DNA of 64,000 nt from Theobroma cacao (Eukaryota > Streptophyta > Magnoliopsida > Malvales > Malvaceae). How positions within the stretch are numbered: position 1 is the stretch's first letter; the number at the start of each line of letters is the position of its first letter. The position numbers and the translations under genes are program-made. Under the pieces are notes generated by a model that saw only the letters and a list, made by a program, of their open reading frames with translations, was not told the DNA's origin and searched no databases. Where the stretch lies: the NCBI RefSeq assembly GCF_000208745.1, contig NC_030855.1, positions 25,797,549-25,861,548 of the forward strand, written 5' to 3'. Positions 24,837 through 35,266 of this stretch are shown here, piece after piece.

Positions 24837-25747
24837 TGGACGGTGGGGGCCCCCAGCCTGCTACGGTTGGGGAGAGAGCATGGAGAGATGGTCAAGAAAG
24901 CGGCCACCAACACACACAAAACAAACCGAAAGGAAAACCCTCGAAACTAAAAGGAAAAAGGAAAAACCCTGGCAAAGGTTAGATATACAGTGAAAGGAGA
25001 TGATTATATGGAAACAAATTGAATGCTCGAAAATGTCGTCTCTCGCCCTATAAACGTACAGCCGTCATCACCCAAGAAGCAAAGACTGAAATCTTACGCT
25101 ATTTTTTTTTCCCTTTTTTTATTCCTTTTCTCGTTCAAATTTACCAAATTGGGTTGCTGGGTTATTGTTTCCTGCGGACGGTCGCACCATGTTTGATCTC
25201 CCATCACTTTTGACGGCTACGATGTTAATTTAACTCTTCTCTCTTTGAATGCATGGATTGGATGATCTTTAAGTTTGCTCACTTGATTTGAGTGATTTTA
25301 GTAAATTAAATTCAAATTTTATAAATATACATAAAAATAAACGAATTATTTGATTAAAAATTATATTTCATGGTAGGTGACTTTATTAGTGAATTAATCT
25401 AATCAAACATTTAGCGAGGGAATATTTGCTTATGATTGTTTATGAACAAATACGTTAATTTAATGTTTTTTATATACATACATATATATATTTATTGAAA
25501 AAATATAATTATTAAAAGCTATAATTTTATAAAAAAACATTATGATAAAAATTAGTCACAAGAAATTATGGTGATACTCATCTTTACATAGCAAAAAAAT
25601 AGTAATTATGGATGTTTTTTTCTTTTTGGTTACAATAGACAAAGTAATATACATTTTAATATTAAAAAATAATAATTAAAGAATTTGAAAAGATCGAAGG
25701 GGCCATGGCCAATACGTTGCACCTTGCTGCCTAATCTTTCTGTCTTT

Positions 25748-25817
25748 TGTAATTAGATGCAATGGTAGTTCATACATCAAATGTTCGAATCATACCTTTT
25801 TTTCTTTAATGTAATTA
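25748..25817 (+). mobile_element. Possible SINE fragment
   Basis: A tRNA-like stretch (TTAGATGCAATGGTAG then TGTTCGAATCAT) ending in a T-rich tail, flanked by two copies of TGTAATTA. Short and degenerate, so it may be chance. Confidence 0.3.
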
Positions 25818-26890
25818 ATCACATGGTCTAGGGTTTGATAAAGTCAAAATCACCTATTTGAATGAATCAAGGATGGAAAATTATAATAGAAAAAAAAAAG
25901 AGAGGAAGTATTAAATTAATCAAAATTTAAGATCCTCAAAATTAAAACAAAATTGAAAGAATATCTAAACAAAAAGGAAGATTAGAGTTAAATTCTTTTA
26001 ATTGGTTGAAGATTTATCAAACTCAACGAATTTTTTCGTTCGGATATACTTTTTTCCGTCTCTTTTTAATTTTTATTGAGATTAAGATAAAAGATTTTGA
26101 TTTTAATGTAATTTATTTTAAAGTTTAAGAAGTTTTTTTTTTTAAATACAGATGTTGAATACTTTTTAATAGAAAACTAATTTATAATATAAAAACTAAG
26201 TAACAGTATTAAGTGTTTAAAAGCCGAACAGAATATATTTTGTTATTTTATTATATAATTTTGACTCTATCAAGTGGAAAGATAAGAGTAAGATAAGATA
26301 AAGATGAATCTTTTATATACAGTAAAAACACATGTAGCTTTGGCGTAATTTGGAAATTAACAGGAAAAGCTTTTCCAGCTTTGGTTTTTTATTAGGTTTA
26401 CTGACCGAAGCATTATCGGTTATCAGCGATGACACGCCACTGGAAAATATAATTGAGGAAATTGGACAGGGGGCTCCTAAGTGTTTGCTTTTCAGAAAAG
26501 TGGATCATTTACTTGTAAACAAATTTGTCGGTTCGTCCAAGGATACTCGGGAATTTAGAAATGGAAGTTGAATTCATTTCCCGTGAATTTAATTTCGGGA
26601 TTGGTTAATTACCCCACAAGAATCCTTCTCGAATGAATCAGAGTGGCAATTTGCAGACGGAAAGAAAGGACCATTGGCTTAGCTGCTTCTGGGTTGCTTC
26701 CTTCTCCCTGCTCTGCCCCAGTCTCACAGTGTAAAAAAGGAGTCGTAAATCTCTTATATTAGGATACGATTGGGTATTTAGGTGTTATATCATCTACAAT
26801 CAATGAAGAACTTTTTACAAGACAAAATCGTAGAGTCTAATGAATTAAAACAGATAATATTTTGCAGTCAAGCAGCTACTCTCTTTCAAT

Positions 26891-27022
26891 TTCCTGGTTA
26901 GGCAGTAAATTTTTATGTAGCTTTGCATTCTTTCTCTTTCCTGGTTGGACAGCAATTTATGTATAGCTTTACATTCTTTCTCTTTCCTGGTTGGACAGCA
27001 AATTTATATATAGCTTTACAGG
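26891..27022 (+). repeat. Three-copy minisatellite, unit 46-47 bp
   Basis: Tandem units begin at 26891, 26938 and 26984 with TTCCTGGTTNGRCAG, and share TATGTAGCTTT/TATATAGCTTT and CATTCTTTCTC. Copies 2 and 3 are closer to each other than to copy 1. Period measured directly from the sequence. Confidence 0.9.
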
Positions 27023-27421
27023 CTTTAAATTTGTGCTATTTCTGGTTTCCTTGCACTTTCCCTAAAGAATCGAAACCCGAATGAGCTGAGGCTAGTTGTA
27101 GGCTTGTGGCTAGTTTTGTCCTATGCCATTGCCATTTCCTTGGTTTACATTGCACAAAAGGACATGCAAGTGTCATGTAAGGGGGAAACAATAAGAAGGG
27201 AAAAAAGGGTTTTTTTTTTTTTTAATTAAAGGGAAAAAGGGGGTTTTAGGCGAGGAATTTGTCTTACGAGCTTCGCTGGCTCCATTGCTCGTTGCCAATG
27301 AAGGATTAGCTACGTAGAAAACATCCCTGATATCAAACCTCCTAAAGAGGCAAGCTAAAGGATGAGGATCTGCTAGGTATATCTGCATATCAGAGAGCAA
27401 GAAAACATGATATAGATTTAA

Positions 27422-27493
27422 TGCGTTTGCCGGGAGTCGAACCCGGGTCTATTGCTTGGAAGGCAATTATCCTAACCGTTGGACTACAAACGC
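27422..27493 (-). tRNA. tRNA-Gly (anticodon UCC)
   Basis: 72-nt gene read on the minus strand. The acceptor stem pairs GCGTTTG with CAAACGC; the D-arm has TAGTCCAACGGTTAGGATA (A box); the anticodon stem is ATTGC/GCAAT around loop CTTCCAA (anticodon TCC); the T-arm is CCCGGGTTCGACTCCCGG (B box); the discriminator base is A. No intron and no encoded CCA, as normal for a plant nuclear tRNA. All stems pair, so it should be functional. Confidence 0.97.
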
Positions 27494-28995
27494 TGGCTGA
27501 GGCTAGAATGGCACCAAAAATTTCACGGGTAAAAATGAAGAACATTCTTCCATGGTGAGCTCTGTTGCAGGCCTCCGCTATGGCTTCTTTCATTGGGAGC
27601 ACATGACTCATGAGTTAGCAGGTGGTGGCACAGTGGCAGCATTCTTGTGAGAGTGAGTTCCTGTAGGAACAAGACAAAGGTGAATGATGCTTTTCAACAT
27701 TGCAGCCGGATAAATAGTACTACTATCACACACCCCTTGCTGCAACAAAACCTGATGACATCAGTTTTTCCATTTTTTTTCTCTGCCCAAATTTGTCTCT
27801 CATGTAACATGGAAGTTGAATTCCCTCCTGGGAGGAGGTCCTGATTTCTCTATTTCTTCTTTATTAATACAAGGGAAAGGGGGAAGTGACTGAGGTTGGA
27901 AGTGATCAAATAGGGACAGTCAACAACCAGCACAAGCATGCTTAAACTGCTACAAACTCTCGCGTGCTCGCATTGCACCTCAATATACAATCCAGATTCC
28001 TATACAAAAGACTGTTCTAACTTTTAATCTTTACATAATACATATAATTGCAAAATTTAACAGACAAGAAAATACATTAACAAGGTTTACAATTTCTCAA
28101 ACATCAAATCTTGTGCAGAAAACAACACTACTTAGCCAAAAAGAGCCACCAACACAGATCAAAAGGCAGAGAAAGTATTTTGATTGGAACTCGATCTGTC
28201 TCTCTTCCAATAGCATTTTGCCGCTTGCTCTTGTCTACACAGCAGCTGACTTCTACAAAGGAGTCTGAGACTCTGAGTCAAAGACATGACAAATGCACAG
28301 AATTAATCACTGTTTTTGAATCGCCTTCTAAGATGGTTTCAAAAATGACAGGCTTTTAGCTGGCAACAATGCAACGCAGGGCATTGGTGTCTACCACTCC
28401 AGAAGATCCGTGGGACATTCTCATTGATGTTTTGAAACTAGTTAGATTTGATGAGGTTCAAAGAGAAATGCTTAAGCCATATACCAAAACCATCAAAATT
28501 AGGCAACAAACTGAATTTTTCTATGCAACAACGAGAAGGCTCACAAATAGCATTAAACTATGGAACTCATAAAAGCAAGTTCAGCACAGATACAAAATCA
28601 TAAGCAAATAAAATTTATTTAATCCACCAGGATAAGGAGGCTATCCACATTCCATACCAAAGCACATCTTTTCTCATATTAGATATTGTTGCCATGCACA
28701 AAAGAAGAGCACTTCATTGCTCTAAATGCCCTAAATAGACCTCTATGTAGCAACAAATTCGATGAATAAATTACTCAATCCTGCCTCTTTTCACTATTTG
28801 AGCTGGGATAGTTAATCCTGCATCAATCGCTACACATAATTTACCTTAGCTACTTTAATCAAAATTAAAAAAATCCTCTTAATTAGAACAACAAGTATAA
28901 AGACAATGTGAAACAGTCGAGAATTTATTTCAATTGAGTGTAGAAATCACAGTACCTTTTCCACTCCTGCAGCCATTCTTCTTTTTTTCACTTGA
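27494..28995. other. Region between tRNA-Gly and the first F-box gene
   Basis: About 1.5 kb with short, unconvincing open frames on both strands. The right end is the 3' UTR of the minus-strand F-box gene. Nothing further recognised. Confidence 0.45.
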
Positions 28996-30655
28996 CTATA
29001 ACACCAATTTGAACCCCTCTGACAAGAAATCATCCCTAAACGAATCCAGAACATATTCATTAGACTAAGTTGCATAGAGGAACCATAACAGTGATTAGTT
29101 ATTAATACACTACTACTTGCATAATGGGCTACCATTTGTCCATAGCCACTTTTACATGCCAATTCCAATGGTAAAGTGACTTACCCTCCCGCCTTTCATA
29201 GGATCTCACCCTTTTAGGTTCAAACCAACAGGACTCATGCTTTTCACAAAACCGCACTTCCTAACATAAGAAACTTAGATTGGCGTTTTCAATTTTACTA
29301 AATACCTTAGCCTTATTGTATGATTCTGTGCCCCTAATTATACCAAAGTAACTACTGCTAAAATGATCAAATGGTATGGAAACAAAACAGATACTGCAAA
29401 AGAAGCAAAATTTCTTATGTCCTAAGGGAGGGGAGAGGTTTGCTTACATTTTCTGGATATCCCCATTGTCCTCTCGATTAAGTTGCCTTCTGTTGACATA
29501 GAGTGAAACAAGGCTTTGCAAGCAAATCTCTGTTTCACAGGAAAAGCGCATATCGTCGAACCAGATATCATTAGCTTTCCTCTCCTTCAAATCATACCAG
29601 AAATGATTCATACTATTGTGTTCCAACAAAACTTGATCACCACTCCTTGAGTAAGCCAGAGGCTTCACATACCTCAAAGGACCAATCACCTCTTCTCTTG
29701 CAACAGAAAATAGTCTAGTCCAAGACTCCTTTAACCCATACTCCTTCATCACCCAAAGATCAACTCGAACATCATCATAATTAGCTATTGCACATAAACA
29801 TCCTCCCAAAACTCCCACATCCAATTGAAATCTCTTATCTATGTATTCGGGTTGTGGAATTTCCCTGTACTTTTCAGCCGCTAAATCCAACGCAACAATT
29901 ACATTTTCCTCGGAAAGTTGAACTTTATGAGTCAGAACCCAGTGTAAAGCTCCACTTGCAAAAACCCCATTGACTCCAGGGAACGAAAATATACAAGGGA
30001 TATCTGGAATTCTTCTCCACGCAAGTCTCTTCAAACTGCAAATTTTAACTTCTGATTCCAGAGCCTTACCATCAACCCCGCCAAGCTGCATAATTTTAAC
30101 CACTTTGTAATCATCAGAAACAGTGTCGTAACCGAATCCGTACACGTAAGCATTGCAAGAACTCAGAGAAGGTAAAACTTGGTGCTTTCTAGTGTACGGG
30201 TTCCAAATAGCCATGTCTTCCACTATGTTACGGATACAGAGCAAGCCGTTGCAAGAACCCAAGATCTTGACTCCATGGTTGTAACTCATCAAAGGGTGCT
30301 CGAGCTTGGCAAAAGGGCCGAGACAAGCGAGATCAGCGGCGTAAAGATCGGAGCTTTTGAGGATGAGGGTGTGGTTAGTGCGCGACTCGAGGGAGTGGCG
30401 GAGGTGCAGCTTGATGAAATCAGGATCGCCAATCAAAGATCGCCACGCCTTCGAAACGCATCTGAGACGGAGCACATACTTAACAGGTAAACGGCTGAGT
30501 ATGTCGGCGATTAAGTCGAGTGGGAGATTCCCCATCATGTTCTGGTTTTCTAGGTCTGGTCTGACTTCGCGTAGGATAGACAATGAATGAACATCTAACA
30601 GTCTGCTTGTGTTTACCTGCCCCGATTTACACGATGAGACCATAACAAGGTCCAT
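28996..30655 (-). CDS. F-box protein with F-box-associated interaction domain (CPR1/CPR30-like), copy 1
   Basis: Substrate receptor of an SCF ubiquitin ligase; Arabidopsis CPR1 of this family limits NLR immune receptor levels (family knowledge, not shown here). Main exon 30655-29448, small last exon 29035-28996, giving 415 aa from the first ATG. A likelier start is the Met pair at 30538/30535 (MMGNLPLDL), because family members usually begin just before the F-box. The F-box is NLPLDLIADILSRLPVKYVLRLRCVSKAWRSLI. The beta-propeller-like FBA domain follows, with GSCNGLLCI, IWNPYTRKH, YGFGYDTVSDDYKVVKI, GALHWV and DLWVMKEYG. The single-exon reading stops at TAA inside a splice donor (AAAAT|GTAAGC); splicing to AG|GGATGATTTC adds DDFLSEGFKLVL, the same tail as copy 2. 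Confidence 0.9.
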
Positions 30656-31681
30656 GGTCTATGACCAATGACATTTTTTTTTTCTCTTTTTTGTCTTTGT
30701 TTTTTTCGTAAACCGAAAAATCTCAATAACCAATGTCAAAATTCGAATTAATAGATAATTGGATTAATTCTATTGATTATCGATTAAGTCAAAAGACATA
30801 AAATGTAACTTAATATTCAAAATAAAACATAGTAAGACAGGTAATGGCTTTCATTGTTAGAGAAACTTATGTTTATATCCTTTATTTGTTCTCACTCTCA
30901 ATTTCTTCTTACAAGTAACAAGCATTCCTTCATTTATTTCAAGTTATTAGTATGTGATTACAATTTCATCAAACTACCATAAGCTTCAATTAACTTTGTC
31001 TAGAATAGAAGAGAATAATGGAGGAGTACGTAGTACCCTTCTACCTTTCCCTTTGTTTAATAATAACCAATGTGTTTCTATTTTAGCTATATATTTTTAT
31101 CTTTTCTTAATTTCCATCCATCTTTTTCTTTCTTTTTCCTTCCACTACTACAGTCGTTCCTCAGGAATAAAGCAGGTCTTTATTGTAAAAGTGTTCAACT
31201 TCAAACTTTTAATTCAATTTACTAAAGAAAAGTGAGCTGTTAGTGGGGGAGTGGGGGAGGGAAGAGAGACTTGGGCTTGAGCCTAGGGGGTGCTCCTGAA
31301 GCAGGGAACAAAGTTGAGAAGCATTTCAGTTTGTCAGGGTTATTGGTTCCTTAGTCCATGCCTAATCATTTAGGAAACCTAATCTTTTATATCAACGAAA
31401 AGGAAAGAAAAGAAAAAAAAGAAACCCTATCTTCAGCAAATATAGTGGGACAGAAGCATAGAGTGTTTGGCTCATTGGTTAGCATGATCCTTTAAATCTC
31501 CCGTTTCTCAATTAAAAAAAAAAACCTTATTTGGCATAAGGTTTTGGAATTTGATGTTTATCCATTTGGTTTACAAGGAAACACTTCGCTGGAATATCTT
31601 CAGCAAATATAAGTTTTATTCTGCTGGGATTCTGGCAATCAATGTCTGGAGGGCAATTTTCAATTTGCTTACTGTGAGAAA
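30656..31681. other. Divergent promoter region of F-box copy 1 and the inositol transporter
   Basis: About 1 kb between opposed start codons, AT-rich. Contains a SINE-like insertion at 31428-31611 directly upstream of the transporter start. No TATA box is clear. Confidence 0.5.
31428..31611 (+). mobile_element. SINE-like insertion with perfect 17-bp target-site duplication
   Basis: TATCTTCAGCAAATATA occurs identically at 31428-31444 and 31595-31611, bracketing 150 bp. The bracketed DNA holds an A-box-like TTTGGCTCATTGGTTAGC, a decayed B-box-like CTTTAAATCTCCC and an A-run at about 31515. This is the structure expected of a retroposed tRNA-derived SINE. A downstream hairpin (CCTTAT/ATAAGG) follows the A-run inside the insertion. 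Confidence 0.6.
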
Positions 31682-33946
31682 ATGGTGGAAGGTGGTGTCG
31701 TGAAAGCCGATACGACAGAGTTCAGCGAGTGCTGGAAGACGACATGGAGGACTCCTTACATCATGCGGCTTGCTCTTTCGGCCGGAATTGGAGGGCTCCT
31801 GTTTGGTTATGATACAGGTAAGATGACAGAGATGAACTCCACGAGGTAAATGATCTCAGACATTCTCGGACACATGTCTTGATTGTTACTAACATAAATC
31901 ATTGTGGGAGTGCAGGAGTTATTTCTGGTGCACTGCTTTATATCCGGGAGGATTTCCAAGAAGTTGACAGGAAAACATGGCTACAGGTTTGATCCTTTTT
32001 GTTAACCTTCTTTTATGGTTTCCGGGTTACTTCATATGTTTTTCTCGTGTTGATTTTGGCAGGAAGTCATCGTGAGTATGGCTGTAGCAGGTGCCATTTT
32101 TGGTGCCGCATTTGGAGGATGGATGAACGACAGGTTCGGGAGGAAACTGTCAATCCTGGTTGCCGATGCTCTATTCTTCGTAGGTGCCATAGTCATGGCT
32201 CTCGCCCCAGCTCCATGGATGATTATCCTTGGAAGAATCTTTGTTGGTTTAGGAGTCGGAATGGCTTCAATGACTGCACCTCTTTATATTTCAGAAGCTT
32301 CCCCTGCTAGAATTCGAGGTGCACTTGTTAGCACAAACGGTCTGTTAATCACAGGAGGGCAATTTCTCTCTTACCTTATCAATTTGGCCTTCACCAAGGT
32401 AAGTGCCAACAAACACTGAAATTGAAAAATTATCCCACGATTTTAATTTACAGTAAAATTGTGCTCCAGGCTCCTGGAACCTGGCGTTGGATGCTTGGAG
32501 TAGCAGGGGCCCCGGCTGTGGTTCAATTTGTCTTGATGTTGTCACTTCCTGAGTCTCCTAGATGGCTTTACAGACGGGTTAGAATCTTGTCTTGATTCAT
32601 GTAATAGTTAAAAGAAAAGGATAATGTTTTGTTTCTGCTGCAATTCATTAAGTATATGAATTTGACAAAATTTCTTGTAAGATGAATAATGATATGAATT
32701 TCTCTGGCTTGATGTCCAGGATAAAGTAGAAGAGGCCAGGTCCATCCTAGAGAAGATTTATCCTGCTAATGAAGTTGAAGATGAATTAAAGGCCTTGAAA
32801 CTCTCTGTTGATGCAGAAAAGGCTGATGAGCAGGCCATTGGGGACAATTTTATAGCAAAGTTGAAAGGGGCTTTAGGCAATGCTGTTGTCCGAAGGGGAC
32901 TCTATGCTGGGGTGACTGTTCAGGTGGCACAGCAGTTTTCGGGCATCAACACTGTCATGTACTACAGCCCAACAATAGTCCAGTTCGCTGGATTTGCTTC
33001 AAACAAGACAGCAATGGCGCTTTCTCTGGTCACTTCTGGTCTCAATGCTGTCGGCTCTATTGTCAGTATGGCTTTCGTCGACAGATATGGCAGGAGGAGA
33101 CTCATGATCGTCTCCATGTTTGGTATCATCTCTTGCCTCGTGGTGTTATCGGTTGTGTTCTTTCAAGCTGCCAGCCATGCCCCCAAAATCAACCAATTTG
33201 ATTCCACCCACTTTGCTACAAATGCTACATGTCCAAGTTACCTTTCAGCTCCCAATCCATCATCATGGAACTGCATGTCTTGCTTGAAAGCTGATTGTGG
33301 CTTTTGCGCCAATGGAGCAAATGAGGTAAGTATATTTATCTTTTGACACCACCCAGCCTCACCAAGAACTGTAAATGTAACAACCACCATTCAATCCGAC
33401 TAGCTGAATCTTGTTAGAAAAGTATTATGACAACTTCAGATTCTGATATTGTTTATTGTTCTCTTTGTTCAGTATTCTCCGGGAGCATGCTTGGCAATGA
33501 CCACAGATCTAGAGAATTCATGCCAGGGAAAACATCGTACTTGGTTCAAGGATGGTTGCCCGAGCAAATTTGGGTTCTTGGCTGTAGTTTTCCTAGGATT
33601 GTATATCATCACCTACTCACCTGGAATGGGAACAGTGCCATGGATTGTGAACTCTGAGATTTACCCACTTAAGTACAGAGGTTTTGGTGGAGGGGTGGCT
33701 GCAGTTTTTAACTGGGTCTGCAATCTCATTGTTAGCTTAACATTCTTAACCCTGACAAAAGCTCTTGGTTCCTCTGGCACATTCCTCCTCTTTGCTGGGT
33801 ATTGTGTCATTGGACTGATTTTCATCTACTGGTTTGTACCTGAAACCAAAGGTCTGCAATTTGAGGAGGTTGAGAAGATGCTGGAGTCTGGTTATAAGCC
33901 AGAAGCATTCAGGAGGAAGTCCAAGAGTGACAAACAGTCTCCCTAA
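31682..33946 (+). CDS. INT2: Inositol transporter (INT2-like), MFS sugar-porter family
   Basis: H+/myo-inositol symporter, probably at the plasma membrane. Six exons, 31682-31817, 31916-31986, 32063-32398, 32470-32577, 32720-33325 and 33473-33946, give 576 aa. Twelve membrane segments are expected. Sugar-porter signatures are clear: [19 protein letters not shown], the loop motif [40 protein letters not shown] and the C-terminal [17 protein letters not shown] long Cys-rich extracellular loop (about residues 385-445; [19 protein letters not shown]) is the PSI-like domain that separates INT2/INT3/INT4 from the vacuolar INT1. No acidic dileucine tonoplast signal was noted. INT2 versus INT4 cannot be settled without a tree. 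A poly(A) signal AATAAA lies at 33995. Confidence 0.94.
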
Positions 33947-35266
33947 GCGCATGTGTTCTTCTGTTGGCAAGTGATTCAGTATGTGTTGTTCTTCAATAAA
34001 ATGTAAAAAATCCGGAGTTAATTTTATTTGCCGTTGTTGGCTTCGTGGGTGAGCATCATAGAAGAAATTGAAATGAAAATCCATTCCTCACAAAATAGAG
34101 AAATCTTCAACTTTAATGGTACTCGCTATCAAAAAATTTTCCCAAACTAAAACCATGTGCAAGGCCACCACCCAAGATTAATCTGGATGGTGGCTCCTTA
34201 TTCGAACGTATGTTTTGGAGGTTCCATCTTTTTGTTAAGGGTTGAAAATGCGAATCCGGGACAAGAACCATAAGCAAATACATCATGCCAGGGAATTTTA
34301 GCTTATTCTTAAAACATAATAGGGGAAGAATCTGGAATTGATAAGCTTCCTGTATCCTACCAGGCAAACAAAAGTCGAATCAGAGTTAGGGTAAGAAGAA
34401 TAGTGTACAAAAAGTCCTGCAACAGGAGATAAGGACAGATGCAGAGCTAGATGCCTGATGGAAATACATGTTACACAAAGTGGGTCGTTCAGTCCGAATC
34501 CGAGGTTCATCTCAAGAGTAAAGACAGCTGGTTGTACTTCAAACAAAAGTATCTTTTCTAAAATGTTAATAACTGCGTGAAATGTTCAGAGTGGGTACAC
34601 TGCGGCAGACGGAGGAATCAGAACAGATCAAAACTGTGGCTGAAAGGTCTTAATGTCCCTCGTTACAAAAAAGCTGAGCATAAAGACTCACAACCATAAT
34701 TGTACCATTCTCATTGACCTATGAATGCCAAAAACAAAAAAATAAAAATTTGCCAGTCACATTCAGATGAAATAAAAGCAGTTCACCTTAATAAAAGATA
34801 ATATAAAATCTGTCAAAGCTGTCATTGAAACACCCTATTTTGTTTGATCTGCCAGATATGTGGCTACAAATCCTCTTCTGAAATGATCCACTCAATCAAA
34901 ACATTCCTTCCTGCAAGCTAGACATATGAACCCACTTTGGACCCATGTCAAAGAAAGTTCAGGGAATGCTTCAAACGATTGCTGATCCGCGTTTAAACCA
35001 TTATCTTCAACCTTTTTTGCAGTCGTAAGTCAACTAAGTTGACCTCAAGTCAACCCTTTGGGAATCAAGCATCTTGGTCCTTCAAGACATAGTTATACAC
35101 AAGTCAATTTCCTCCATTTAAAAAATTTCTAAGTCCAGTCAATCAACAGATATATAAATATAGAAACCAACACCAGTGAGCATTTAAAAACATAAACCGG
35201 TACCTTTATAAGCTATTTAGCTTCTCCTGAACTTTGCTCATATTCTATTTGTTTTCTTGATTTTGA
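33947..35266. other. Convergent 3' flanks of the inositol transporter and F-box copy 2
   Basis: About 1.3 kb with no convincing gene. A perfect GTCAAC-TAA-GTTGAC inverted repeat lies at 35029-35043, with a further GTCAACC at 35049. Confidence 0.45.
33995..34000 (+). terminator. Poly(A) signal of the inositol transporter
   Basis: AATAAA 49 bp after the stop codon, following a T/G-rich stretch. Position-based. Confidence 0.5.

Larger units (their letters stand above)
24837..27421. other. UPL5 promoter and AT-rich intergenic region
   Basis: UPL5 leader and promoter lie in about 24840-25050. The rest is AT-rich with a possible SINE fragment (25748-25817), a three-copy minisatellite (26891-27022) and an orphan exon-like frame (27268-27382). 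Confidence 0.45.

Noticed and set aside
26350..26571. 73-codon frame starting at 26350
   Set aside because: Starts at a non-ATG codon, no domain, AT-rich context.
29163..29235. tRNA-like or SINE-like stretch (AATGGTAAAGTGA ... GGTTCAAACC)
   Set aside because: A- and B-box-like pieces only; stems do not pair and no clear flanking duplication. It also lies within the intron of F-box copy 1.
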